From the NCBI RefSeq assembly GCF_035594125.1, contig NC_087197.1, forward strand, positions 8,602,110 to 8,666,109: a stretch of 64,000 bases of DNA, given 5' to 3'. Shown piece by piece: positions 26,001-46,010 of the stretch. Origin of the DNA: Scylla paramamosain. Its lineage: Eukaryota > Arthropoda > Malacostraca > Decapoda > Portunidae. Positions within the stretch are counted from its first letter, which is position 1, and each line of letters begins with the position of its first letter. Position numbers and translations under genes: made by a program. The notes beneath the pieces are model-generated. The model searched no databases. It was not told where the DNA came from and saw nothing but the letters and a program-made list of their open reading frames with translations.

Positions 26001-27034
26001 CGGGAAATTTTCAGGAAATTATATGAAATAAGGACATTATCAAAAAAGTTAAGTTTAGCTTTTTTTTCGGACTGTTATGTACCAAACCCCTAAAGTGCAT
26101 GCAAAGCCACCTATATGGGGAAATTAAACGTCTTTGCCAGAAAACTGTCTTATGAGTGTTTTTCAGCATGTTAGGAACCAACACGATAAAACCCAAGGAA
26201 GTCAATCTATATGAGAATCCAAAACAAAATTACTGAAAACGTGTCTTTTCGGTGTTTTATGTAGAAAACGCTAAAATGGATGCAAAACAACCAAAATGAA
26301 GAAATAGAATAACATTACCAAAATAGTATATTATTTGTGTTTTTGAAATTGTTACCTACAAAAAACGCGAAAATGGATGGAAAGCACTCTATATTGGGAA
26401 GCAAAAGGCACCAAAAAGCATGTTAGGCACCAAAACGATAAATAATATGAGTCACTCTATATGGAAATCTAAAACAAAATTACTGGAAACGTGTGTTTTA
26501 AAAGATTTACGTAGAAAAACGCTAAAACAGATGCAAACCAACTAATATAAATAAATAGAATAACATTATCAAAAAAAGTACATTTTGTGTGTTTTTGAGC
26601 TTGTTACATAAAAAAACGCGAAAATGGATGCAAAGCACTCTATATAAGGAAAAAAAAGGACATAACGAGAAGCGTATATAATGAGTGTTTTATAGTTTCA
26701 CCAGAATCACAAGGCAAACAACGCAAAAACACGACTGTATGGAGAAGATTCTAAGATACCAAAATTCTGAAACTCATGAATAACAGTCTTAATCAAGAAA
26801 CAGAACAACCTTACTAAATGCGTGTATTTTAAGTGTTTTTTTTTACATTCTTAGGTACCAAAACCCCAAATTCCATGCGAAACTAGCTTTATGTGGGAAA
26901 AATATGATATTACCAGAAAAGTGTCTTTGAGTGTTTTCGAGCGTGTTAGGCAATAAAGCACTAAAAAGCAGTGCAATCATATTACATGGGAATAAAACCA
27001 ACTTTTAAGAAGAACTTGCCTTTTGGTGTATTTG

Positions 27035-27516
27035 ACACGCATTTAGTAAGGTTGTTCTGTTTCTCAATTAAGAGTGTTATTCACGAGTTTCTGCATTTTG
27101 GTATCCAGAAAACTTCTCCATATACACGAATTTTTGCGTTTTTTGCCTTGAGGTTTTTTTGAACTATAAAACATTCATTATACACTTCTCTTGCAATGTC
27201 CCTTTGTTTCCCAATATAGAGTGCTTTGTATCAATTTTTGCGTTTTATATTTTTGTAGGTAACAAGCTCAAAAACACTCAAAATTTACATTTTTGGTAAT
27301 GTTTTTCTGCTTCTTGGTATGGGTTGGTTTGCATCAGTTTTAGCGTTTTTCTACGTAAAACACTGAGAAGACAGGTTTTCAGTAATTTTCTTTTGGATTC
27401 CCACATAGAGTGAGTTCTTTATTATTTATCGTTTTGGTGCCTAACATGCTGAAAAACACTCAAAAGACAGATTTCTGGTAAGGTCTTTAATTTCCTCATA
27501 TGCGAGGCCTTGCATG
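27035..27516 (-). repeat. Inverted Z-class segment inside HOR copy 5
   Basis: Counterpart of 3581-4063, 482 bp, with the same breakpoints. The left edge reads GACACGCATTT, unlike both the A and B forms, and equals the ordinary monomer sequence read in reverse (ACACGCATTTAGTAAGG), so it may be the ancestral state. Confidence 0.9.
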
Positions 27517-27601
27517 TCTTTTGAATGTTTTTGAACGTGTTACGCAATAAAGCACTAAAAGGAAGGTCAATCACATTACATGGGAATAAAACCAAATTTT
27601 A

Positions 27602-27645
27602 CCTTTAAGTAAAGAACTTGCCTTTAAGTGTTTAAGAACTTGCCT
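27602..27645 (+). repeat. Short local tandem duplication unique to HOR copy 5
   Basis: The other copies read TTTTACCAAGAACTTGCC once. Here the word AAGAACTTGCCTTTAAGTG appears twice in full, preceded by a partial CTTTAAGTAA. This adds about 41-43 bp and explains the extra length of copy 5. It looks like replication slippage. Confidence 0.88.
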
Positions 27646-28659
27646 TTAAGTGTTTTTGAGCGCCTTACATACCAAAACGCTAAAATGCATGCAAAATACA
27701 TTTTATAAAGAAACAGAATAATATTACCAAATACATGTATTTTGAGTGTTTTTGATCATGATATCTATAAAAACGCTTAAATACATGCAAAGAACTTTAT
27801 GTTTGGGAAACGAAAAAACATTACGAGAAACGTGTATTATGAGTGTTTTTTTTTATTTTTTTCAGTACCTAAAAGCTAAAACCCACAAATAACACTCTTT
27901 ATTTAGATAAAAAAAATAATTAACAAAAAATTTTAAAAATTGGATTTTTTATTTATTTATTTATTCTTTTTTTTTGTTATGTATCCTTATAGGTACCGAG
28001 ATGCCAAAATTCTGACAAATTTCAGGGAATTTATGTGGAAAAAAGAACATTACCAAAAGAGTTATTTATAGCTTTTTTTTTTCGGATTGTTATGTACCAA
28101 ACCCTAAAGTGCATCCAAAGCCACCTATATAGGGAAGTTAAACGACTTTACCAGAAACCTGTCTTTTCAGTGTTTTTCAGCATGTTAGGCACTAAAACGA
28201 TAAATAATATGGAAGTCAGTCAATATGTGAATCCAAAAGAAAATTACTGAAAACGTGTCTTTTCAGTGTTTTACGTAGAAAAACACTAAAGCGGATGCAA
28301 ACCAACCTTTATGAAGAAATAGAATAACATTACCAAAAAGATATATTTTGAGTATTTTTGAGCTTGTTACCTACAAAAAAATGCAAAAATGGATATAAAG
28401 CACTCTATATTAGGAAACAAAAGGACATTACGAGAAACGTGTATAATGAGTGTTTTATAGTTTTAAAAGAACCAAAAAAAAAGAACGCCAAAATGCACAC
28501 AAATTAACCAAACAAATTGGATTTTTCCTCATGTTAGGTACAACAATCTATAAAGAATATAAAAAAAACAGAACAACATTACCAAAAACGTATATTATAA
28601 GTATTTTTGAGCTTCTTTGGTAATAAAATACTGAATCACGTGATAAGCACATTCATATA

Positions 28660-28987
28660 GGCGTTTTGGTTTCTAAAATCTGGAAAACGCTTAAATCATA
28701 CGTTTTTGGCAATGTCTCCCGATAAAGGCTATTGTGCACGCGTTTTAGCATTTTGGAACGTAAGAAGCTCAAAAACACTCAAAAGACACCATTTTGATAA
28801 TGTTGTTTTGATTTTTATATAGAGTGTCTTCCATGCTCTTTAGAGTTTTGGTGCTAACGTTGAAAAGCCCCGAAATAACATTTTTTCTGGGAATGTCGTC
28901 TCTTTACCTTATAAAGGGTGAAATGGATGATTTTTTGCGTATTGGTACGAAATAAGCTGAAAAACATTCAAAATACACGTTTTTGGC
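28660..28987 (-). repeat. Second inverted block in HOR copy 5
   Basis: Counterpart of 5169-5496, with the variants of copy 2 (TTCATATAGGCG, GATTTTTTGCG). A one-base loss shortens CTAAAAAGCTGG to CTAAAATCTGG. Confidence 0.8.
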
Positions 28988-29355
28988 AAATGTGTATTAT
29001 GACTTTTTTTTTTTTATAGTTCAAAAGAACCAAAAGGCAAAAAAACACAAAAACTCGTGTATATGGAGAAGGTTCCTAGATACCAAAATGCTGAAACTCA
29101 TGAATAACACTTTTAACTGAGAAACAGAACAACCTTACTAAATGCGTGTATTTTGAGTGCTTTTCACATTCTCAGTTACCAAAACCCCAAATTGCATGCG
29201 AAATAACCTTTATGTGAGAAAAAAATGTCATTACCAGAAAAGGGTCTTTTAAGTGTTTTTCGGCGTGATAGGCAATTTTGGTATCCAAAATGCAAAGTAC
29301 TAAAAAGCAGGGCAAACATATTACATTGGAATAACACTAATTTATACCAAAAACT

Positions 29356-30218
29356 TGCCTTTAAGTGTTTTTGAGCTGCTTAAATACCAAACCGCTAAAA
29401 CGCATGCAAAACAAACTTTATGGAGAAACAGAATAACATTACCAAAAACATGTATTTTGAGTGTTTTTGATCATGTTATCTATAAAAACGCTTAAATACA
29501 TGGAAAGAACATTATGTTTGGGAAACAAAAGGACATTACGAGAAACGTGTATTATGAGTGTTTTTTAAGTTCCTTAAGTACCAAAAAGCTAAAACCCACA
29601 AATAACACTCTTTATATAGAAAATAAAAAAATAAAAAAAAAATAAAAAAATAGGAATTTTTTTTTTTTGTTATTCATATTCAAAGGTACCGATATGCCAA
29701 AATTCTGGGAAAATTCAGGGCAATCATATAATTAAAAAATATTATCAAAAAAGTTAATTTCAGCTTTTTTTTTCGGATTGTTATGTACCAAACCCTAAAG
29801 TGCATGCAAACCCTCCTATATGAGGAAATTAAACGACTTTACCATAAATCTGTGTTTTGAGTGTTTTTTAGCATGTTAGGCACCAAAATGATAAATAATA
29901 TGGAACTCACTCTATATGGGAGTCCAAAACAAAGTTACTGAAAACGTGTCTTCTCAGTGTTTTACGTAGAAAATCGCTAAAACGGATGCAAAGCAACCAA
30001 TATCAAGAATAAGAAAAATGTTACTAAAAAGATATATTTTGAGTGTTTTTCAGCTTGTTACCTACAAAAAAAAAAACGCGAAAATTGATGTAAAGCACCC
30101 TATATTGGGAAACAAAAGGACATTGCAAGAAAAGTGTATCATGAGTGTTTTATAGTTCAAAAGAACCACAAGGGAAAAAACGCAAAATCTCGTGTATATG
30201 GAGAGGTTTCCTAGATAC
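29356..30218 (+). repeat. Satellite HOR copy 6, cut by the assembly gap
   Basis: Opens with the same phase as copies 1-5 and follows them for 863 bp. It includes the poly-A/T spacer and first box near 29,686 and ends in the AGAGGTTTCCTAGATAC monomer, where the N run begins. Where readable its alleles are A-like (AGGTACC at the box, CGTGTATATGG near 30,192). What follows the gap is a more diverged class X subunit, so the gap also hides the HOR array boundary. Confidence 0.93.
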
Positions 30219-30318
30219 NNNNNNNNNNNNNNNNNNNNNNNNNNNNNNNNNNNNNNNNNNNNNNNNNNNNNNNNNNNNNNNNNNNNNNNNNNNNNNNNNN
30301 NNNNNNNNNNNNNNNNNN
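30219..30318. other. Assembly gap (100 N)
   Basis: Exactly 100 N, the usual placeholder for a gap of unknown size. It falls inside HOR copy 6, and the sequence after it is a different subunit class. Continuity, copy number and orientation across it cannot be trusted. Confidence 0.99.
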
Positions 30319-30965
30319 AAAATCGTGTATTATGAGTGTTTTTAAGTTACTCAAGTACCAAAAAAGCTAAAACCCACAAATAACACTCTTTATAGAGAGA
30401 ATTTTTTTTCATTCATCTTCATAGGTACCGAGATGCCAAAATTCTGGCAAAATTCATGGAAATTTTGTAAAAAAAACATTATAAAAAAATTATCTTTTTT
30501 CCGGAGTTATGTAGAAACCGTGAAGTGTATGCAAATCCACCTATATGAGGAAATTACACGACTTTACCAGAAACCTGTCTTTTTGAGTGTTTTTCGGCAA
30601 TTTCAACAATATTAATGAAAACGTGTCTTTTCAGTGATTTACGTAGAAAAACGCTAAAACGGATGTAAACCAACCAATATGAAGAAATAGAATAACATTA
30701 CCAAAAAGATATATTTTTATGTGTTTTTGAGCTTGTTACCTACAAAAAATGCAAAAATGGATGGAAAGCACTTTATATTGGCATAGAAAAGGACATTACG
30801 AGAAACGTGTATGAGTGTTTTATAGTTTGACAATAACCACAAGGTAAAAGCTCAAAAACTCGTGTACATAAAGAAGTTTCTTACATACCAAAAAGCTGAA
30901 ACTCATAAATAACACTTGTAATTTTGAAACAGAAATACCTTACCAAATGTGTGTATTAGAAAAGT

Positions 30966-31048
30966 TCCTAACATACCAAAATGCTAGAAATCATGAATAA
31001 CACTAAAAGTATTATTCATGATTTCCAGCATTTTGGTATGTTAGGAAA
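30966..31048. repeat. Near-perfect hairpin (40-bp arms, 3-base loop)
   Basis: Left arm 30,966-31,005 starts TTCCTAACATACCAAAATGC; right arm 31,009-31,048 ends GCATTTTGGTATGTTAGGAA. The arms pair with about two mismatches around the loop AAA. The paralogous place at about 33,455-33,510 has only the left arm followed by ordinary satellite (TTTTTAATTAAGAAATAGAAC). The right arm is therefore a new fold-back copy that replaced or displaced satellite. Confidence 0.9.
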
Positions 31049-33596
31049 TAGAACAACCTTACTAAATGCCTGTGTTTTGAGTTTTTTTTCACATTCTTAG
31101 TTACCAAAACCCCAAATTCCATGCAAAATTGGCTTTATGTGGGAAGAAAAATGATATTATCAGAAAAGTGTCTTTTAAGTGTTTTTGAGCGTGTTAGGCA
31201 ATAAAACACTAAAAACCAGGGTAATCACATTACATGGGAATAAAAACAACTTTTACCAATAACTTGATTTTAAGTGTTTTTGAGCTCATTACATACCAAA
31301 ACGCTAAAACGCATGCAAAATTCCCAAAAACATATATTTTGATGGTTTTGATCATGTAATCTATAAAAACGCTTAAATACATACAAAGAACCTTATGTTT
31401 GCGAAACGAAAGGTCATTACCAGAAATGTGTATTATAAGTATTTTTAAGTTCCTGAAGTACCAAAAAGCTAAAACCCACAAATAACACTCTTTTTTTAGA
31501 ACAAAAATAAAAATAAAAAAATAGGATTTTTTTTAAATTTTTTTATTCATCTTCATAGTACCAAGATGCCAAAATCTGGGAAAATTCAGGGCAATCGTAT
31601 GATAAAAGAATATTATCAAAAAAGTTAATTTAAGCTTTTTTTTTGCGAACTGTTATGTACCAAACCCTAAAGTGCATGCAAAGTCTCCTACATTAGGGAA
31701 TTAAACGACCTTACCAGAAATCTGTGTTTTTGAGTGTTTATTTACCATGTTGGGCACCAAAATGATAAATAATAAGGAACTCACTCTATATGGGAATCCA
31801 AAACAAAGTTACTGAAAACGTGTCTTCTCAGTGTTTTAGGTAGAAAAAACGCTAAAACGGATGCAAAGCAACTAATATCAAGAAATAGAAAACCGTTACT
31901 AAAAAGGTATATTTTGAGTGTTTTTGAGCTTGTTACCTACAAAAACGCGAAAATTGATGCAAAGCACTCTATATTAGGAAACAAAAGGACATTGCAAAAA
32001 AAGTGTATAATAAATGTTTTATAGTTCAAAAGAACCACAAGGCAAAAAAACGCAAAATCTCGTGTATATTGAGAGGTTTCCTAGATACATAAATGCTAAA
32101 ACTCGTGTATAACACTCCTAATTGAGAAACAGAACAACCTTAATAAATGCATGTATTTTGAATGCTTTTCACATTCTTAGTTACCAAAACCACAAACTGC
32201 ATGCGAAAATAGATTTGTGGGAATAAAAAATGAGTTTACCAGAAAACTGTCTTTTGAGTGTTTTTGAGCGTGATAGGCAATAAAGCACTAAAAAGGAGGG
32301 CAATCACATTATATTGGAAAAAAAACAATTTTTAACAATAACTTGCTTTTAAGTGTATTTGAGCTCCTTATACGTATCGTATACCAAAACACTAAAATGC
32401 ATGCAAAACACTCTTTATGGTGAAACAGAATAACATTACCAAAACATGTATTTTGAGTGTTTTTGATCATGTTACCAATAAAAACGTTTAAATACATGCA
32501 AAGAAACCTATTTTTGGGAAACGAAAGGACATTACGAGAAACGTGTATTATGAGTGTTTTTAAGTTCATTAAGTACGAAAAAGCTAAAAGCCACAAATTA
32601 CACTGTTTATTGAGAAAAAAAATAAACAAAAAAATACCAAATCTCTAAAACGTATGGAAAACACCCTTTATGGAGAAACAGAACAACATTACCAATAACA
32701 TGTATTTGAGTGTTTTTGATCATGTAACCTATAAAAACGCTTAAATACATGTAAAGGACCCTATGTTTGTATAACAAAAGGACATTAGGAAAATCGTGTA
32801 TTATGAGTGTTTTTAAGTTACTTAAGTACCAAAAAGCTAAAACCCATAAATAACACTCATTATAGAGAGAAAAATTTTTTTTTTTTTTTGTTATTCATCT
32901 TCGTAGTTACCGAGATGCCAAAATTCTGGCAAAATTTATGGAAATTTTGTAAAAAAAAAACAAAAAAAATGTTTAGTTTTTTTCCGGAGTTATGTACAAA
33001 CCCTGAAGTGTATGCAAATCCACCTATATGAGGAAATTACAGAACTTTACCAGAAACCTGTCTTTTGAGTGTTTTTCAGCAATATCAACAATATTACTTA
33101 AAACGTGTCTTTTCAGTGATTTACGTAGAAAAACGTTAAAACGGATGTAAACCAACCAATATGAAGAAATAGAATAACATTACCAAAAAGATATATTTTT
33201 ATGTGTTTTTGAACTTGTTACCTACAAAAAATGAAAAAATTGGATGGAAAGCACTTTATATTGGCAAAAAAAATGACATCACGAGAAACGTGTATGAGTG
33301 TTTTATAGTTTGACAAGAACCAGAAGGAAAAAAACTAAAAAACTCGTGTAAAATAAAGAAGTTTCTTACATACCAAAAAGCTGAAACTCATGAATAACAC
33401 TTTTAATTTTGAAACAGAAATACCTTACCAAATGTGTGTATTAGAAAAGTTTCTTACATACCAAAATGCTGGAACTCATGAATAATATTTTTAATTAAGA
33501 AATAGAACAATCTTACTAAATGCCTGTGTTTTGAGTTTTTTTCACATTCTTAGTTACCAAAATCCCAAATTCCATGCAAAACTAGCTTTATGTGTT

Positions 33597-33757
<161 letters not shown>

Positions 33758-35740
33758 GCTTTATGTGTGTGTATGAGTGTTTTTGAGCGTGTTAGACAAT
33801 AAAGCACTAAAAAGCAGGGTAATAACATTACATGGGAATAAAAACAACTTTTACCAAAAACTTGCCTTTAAGTGTTTTTGAGCTCATTACATACCAAAAC
33901 GCTAAAATGTATGCAAAACACCTTTTTATGGAGAAACAGAATAAAATTACCAAAAATATATATTTTGAGGGGTTTAGATCATGTTATCTATAAAAATGCT
34001 AAAATACATACAAAGAACCTTATGTTTGCGAAACGAAAGGACATTACGAGAAATGTGTATTATAAGTGTTTTTAAGTTCCTTAAGTACCAAAAAGTTAAA
34101 ACCCACAAATAACACTCTTTATTTAAAAAAAAAAAGTAAAAAAATAAAAAAATAGGATTTTTTTTTGTTATTCATCTTCATAGGTACCGAGATTCCAAAA
34201 TTCTGGGAAAATTCAGGGCTATTATATGATAAAAGAAAATTATCAAAAAAGTTAATTTTAGCTTTTTTTCGGACTGTTATATACCAAACCCTAAAGTGCA
34301 TCCGAAGACTCCTATATGAAGAAATTAAACGACCTTACCAGAAATCTGTTTTTTGAGTGTTTTTCAGCATGCTAGGCACCAAAACGATAAATAATAAGGA
34401 ACTCACTCTATATGAGAATCCAAAACAAAATTGCTGAAAACGTGTCTTTTCATTGTTTTACGTAGAAAAACGCTGAAACGGATGCAAACCAACCAATATC
34501 AAGAAATAGAAAAACATTACCAAAAAGGTATATTTTTAATGTTTTTGAGCTTTTTACCTACAAAAAAACAAGAAAATTGATGCAAAGCACTCTATATTGG
34601 TAAGCAAAAGGACATTGCAAGAAAAGTGTATAATGATTGTTTTATAGTTCAATAGAACCACAAGTCAAAAAACGCAAAATCTCGTGTATATGGAGAGGTT
34701 TCCTAGATACAAAAATACTAAAACTCATGTATAATACTCCTAATTGAGAAACAGAACAACCTTAATAAATGCGTGTATTTTGAGTGCTTTTCACATTCTA
34801 AGTTACCAAAACCCCAAATTGGATGGGAAAATAGATTTGTGGAAAAAAAAAAACTTTACCAGAAAAGTGTTTTTAATTGTTTTTGAGCGTGATAGGCAAT
34901 AAAGCACTAAAAAGGAGGGCAATCACATTACATTGGAGGAAAACGAATTTTTACCAAGAACTTGCCTTTAAGTGTTTTTGAGCTCCTTATATACCAAAAC
35001 ACTAAAACGCCTGCAAAACACTCTTTATGGTGAAACAAAATGATATTACCAAAAACATATATTTTAAATGATTTTGTTCAAGTTACCAATGAAAACGTTT
35101 AAATACATGCAAAGAACACTATTTTTGGGAAACGAAAGGAGATTACGAGAAACGTGTATTATGTGTTTTTAAGTTCATTAATTACGAAAAAGCTAAAAGC
35201 GACAAATAACACTCTTTATTGACAAAAACAATAAAGAAATAAAAAAAACGATATTTTTTTCTTTCTTATTCATCTTCACATGTACCGAGATGCCAAAATT
35301 CGGGCAAAATTCAGGAAATTATGTGAAATAAGAACATTATCAAAAAAGTTAAATTTAGCTTCTTTTTTTTTTGGACTATTATGTACCAAACCCCTAAAGT
35401 GCATGCAAAGCCACCTATATGGGGAAATTAAACGTTTTTGCCAGAAAACGGTCTTATGAGTGTTTTTCAGCATCTTAGGAACCAACACGATAAATAACAT
35501 GGAAGTCAATCTATATGGAAATCCAAAACAATATTACTAAAAACGTGTCTTTTCGGTGTTTTACGTTGAAAAACGCTAAAACGGATGTAAACCAACCAAT
35601 AAGAAGAAATAAAATAACATTACCAAAAAGGTATATTTTGAGTGTTTTTGAGCTTGTTACCTACAAAAAGCGAAAATGGATGGAAAGCACTCCCTATTGG
35701 GAAACAAAAAGGACATTACGAGAAACGTGTATAATGAGTG

Positions 35741-35790
35741 TCTTATTATTTTTGAGGAAAATAACTTGTGGTTCACCAGAACCACAAGTC
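35741..35790 (+). repeat. Hairpin-bearing monomer variant (forward copy)
   Basis: The monomer carries ACTTGTGGTTC, then ACCA, then GAACCACAAGT, an 11-bp inverted repeat, plus an extra piece (TCTTATTATTTTTGAGG) not in ordinary monomers. The same variant recurs in reverse at about 37,491, 46,567 and 52,617, so it marks shared descent of those loci. Confidence 0.8.
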
Positions 35791-37266
35791 AAAAAACGCA
35801 AAAACTAGTGTACATAAAGAAGTTTCTTAGATACCAAAATGCTGAAACTCTTGAATAACAATATTAATTGAGAAACAGAACAATCTTACCAAATGCGTGT
35901 ATTTTGAGTGTTTTTCACATTCATAGTTAGCAAAACCCCAAATAGCACGCGAAACTATGTTGGAAAAAAAAAGACATTACAAGAAGTGTCTTTTGAGTGT
36001 TTTTGAGCGTGTTAGACAATAAATCACAAAAAAACAGGGCAATCACATTACATGGGAATAAAACCAACTTTTTACCAAGAACTTGCCTTAACGTGTTTTT
36101 GACCTCCTTACAAACCAAAACGCTAAAACGCATGGAAACAAATCCTTTTATGGAGAAGCAGAAAAAACATTACTAAAAACATTTGTTTAAAGTGTTTTTG
36201 ATCATGTTACCTATAAAAAACGCTTAAATACATGCAAAGAACCCTATGTTTGGGAAACGAAAGGACATTACGAGAAACGTATATTAAGGACCGTTTTTAA
36301 GTTCCTTAAGTACCAAAACGTTAAAACCCACAAATAACACTCTGTATAGAGAAAAAAAATAAATAAATAAAAATAGCTTTTTTTCTTATATTGATTTTCA
36401 TAGGTACCTAGACGCCAAAATTCTGCCAAAATTCAGGGAATTTTTGTGGAAAAAAGAATATTATCAAAAAAGTTAATTATAGCTCTTTTTCGGATTTTTA
36501 TGTACCAAACTCTAAAGTGCATGCCACCTATATAAGGAAGTTAAACGACTGTTTTTCAGCATGTTAGGCACCAAAACGATAAATAATATGGAAGTCAGTC
36601 TATATGTGAATCCAAAACAAAATTACTGAAAACGTGTCTTTTCAGTGTTTTACGTAGAAAAACGCTAAAACGGATGCAATCCAACAAATATAAAGAAATA
36701 GAATAACATTACCAAAAAGTGTTTTTGAGCTTTTTACCTACAAAAAACGCGCAAATGGATGGAAAGCACTCTATATTCGGGAAGCAAAAGGATATTAAGA
36801 GAAACGTGTATAATGATTGTTTTATAGTTTCGCAAGAACCACAAGACAAAACACGCAAAAACTCATGTATATAGAGAAGTTTCTTACATACCAAAATGCT
36901 AAAACTCATGAATATCACTTTTAATTGAGAAACAGAACTACCTTACAAAATGTGTGCATTTTGAGTGTTTTTCACATTCTTAGTTACGAAAATCCCAAAT
37001 TACATGCAAAACTAGCTTTATGTTGGAAAAAAATGACATTATCTTTTGAGTGTTTTTGAGCTTGATATGCAACAAAGAACTAAAAAGCAGAAGAATCACA
37101 TTATATAGGAATAAAACCAACTTTTACGAAGAAGTTGCCTTTAAGTGTTTTTAACTCCTTACATACCAAAACGCTAAAAAAAAAAAAAGCATACAAAAAC
37201 CCTACATGGAGAAACATCATAACATTACCAAAAACATGTATTTTGAGTGATTTTGATCATGTTACC

Positions 37267-38249
37267 GCTCAAAAACACTCAAAAGACACTTCTGGTAATG
37301 TCGTTTTTTTCCCACATTAAGCTAGTTTCGTATGCTATTTGGGATTTTGCTAACTAAGAATGTTAAAAACACTGAAAATACACGCTTTTGGGAAGATTGT
37401 TCTGTTTCTCAATTAAGATTGTTATTAATGAGTTTCAGCATTTTGGTATCTAAGAAACTTCTTTATATACACGAGTTTTTGCGCTTTTTGCCTTGTGGTT
37501 CTTGTGAACCACAAGTTCTTTTGCTCGAAAATAATAAGACACTCATTATACACGTTTCTCGTAATGTCCTTTTATTTCTCAATAGGGAGTGCTTTGCATC
37601 CATTTTCACCTTTTTTGTAGGTAACAAGCTCAAAAACACTTAAAATATAGCTTTTTTTTAATGTTATTCTATTTTTTTTTCATATTGGTTAGTTTGCATC
37701 CGTTTTACGTTTTTCTACGTAAAATACTGAAAAGACACGTTTTCAGTAATTTTGTTTTGGATTCCCATATAGAGTGACTTCCATGTTATTTATCGTTTTG
37801 GTGCCTAACATACTGAAAAAACACTCATAAGACAGTTTTCTGGCAAAGACGTTTGATTTCCCCATATAGGTGGTTTTGCATGCACTTTAGGGGAAAAACA
37901 CTGAAAAGACAGATTTCTGGTAAAGTCGTGTAATTTCTCCATATAGGTGGCTTTGCATGCACTTCTGGGTTTGGTACATAATTCCGGAAAAAAGCTAAAT
38001 TTTTTTTTTTATAATGTTTTTTACATAATTTCGCTGAATTTTGCCTGAATTTTGGCATCTTCATACCTATGTAGATGAATAACAAAAAAAAAAATAAATT
38101 TTTTTCGTTGTTTATTTTTTCTCTATTTGTGGGTTTTAGTTTTTTGGTACTTAAGGAACTTAAAAACAATCATAATACACGATTTTTGTAATGTCCTTTC
38201 GTTTCACAGACATAGGGTTCTTTGCATGTATTTAAGCGTTTTTATAGGT
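37267..38249 (-). repeat. Precise satellite inversion of about 983 bp
   Basis: A reverse-oriented segment, including one box near 38,060, within forward satellite. Left junction: GATCATGTTACC joined to GCTCAAAAACACTC. Right junction: CGTTTTTATAGGT joined to GTGTTAGGCAATAAAGC. Read in the opposite orientation, both junctions return to consensus (GTTACCTATAAAAACGC and GTGTTTTTGAGCGTGTTAGG), apart from a 3-bp ACC/GGT inverted duplication at the ends. The uninverted arrangement exists in reverse at about 46,017-46,930. The hairpin-bearing variant lies at about 37,491-37,540. Confidence 0.87.

Positions 38250-46010
<7,761 letters not shown>

Larger units (their letters stand above)
23451..29355 (+). 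repeat. Satellite HOR copy 5 (B-A-B mosaic, slightly long)
   Basis: Fifth complete unit, 5905 bp, about 43 bp longer than the others. The excess is a local duplication at about 27,602-27,645. Alleles are B type to about 25.3 kb (ATATGTACC, CGTGCATATGG, GATATGACATTTC, GGTACTGAG, GGAGCTTGT), with a short A patch near 25,205. They are A type from about 25.46 kb to 26.6 kb, then match copy 2 from about 27.57 kb onward (CACATTACATGG, TTCATATAGGCG, GATTTTTTGCG). No coding gene. Confidence 0.94.

Noticed and set aside
1..30218. CRISPR-like array (regular repeats and spacers)
   Set aside because: The units are diverged satellite monomers without unique spacers, there are no cas genes, and the LINE and satellite architecture is animal-type.
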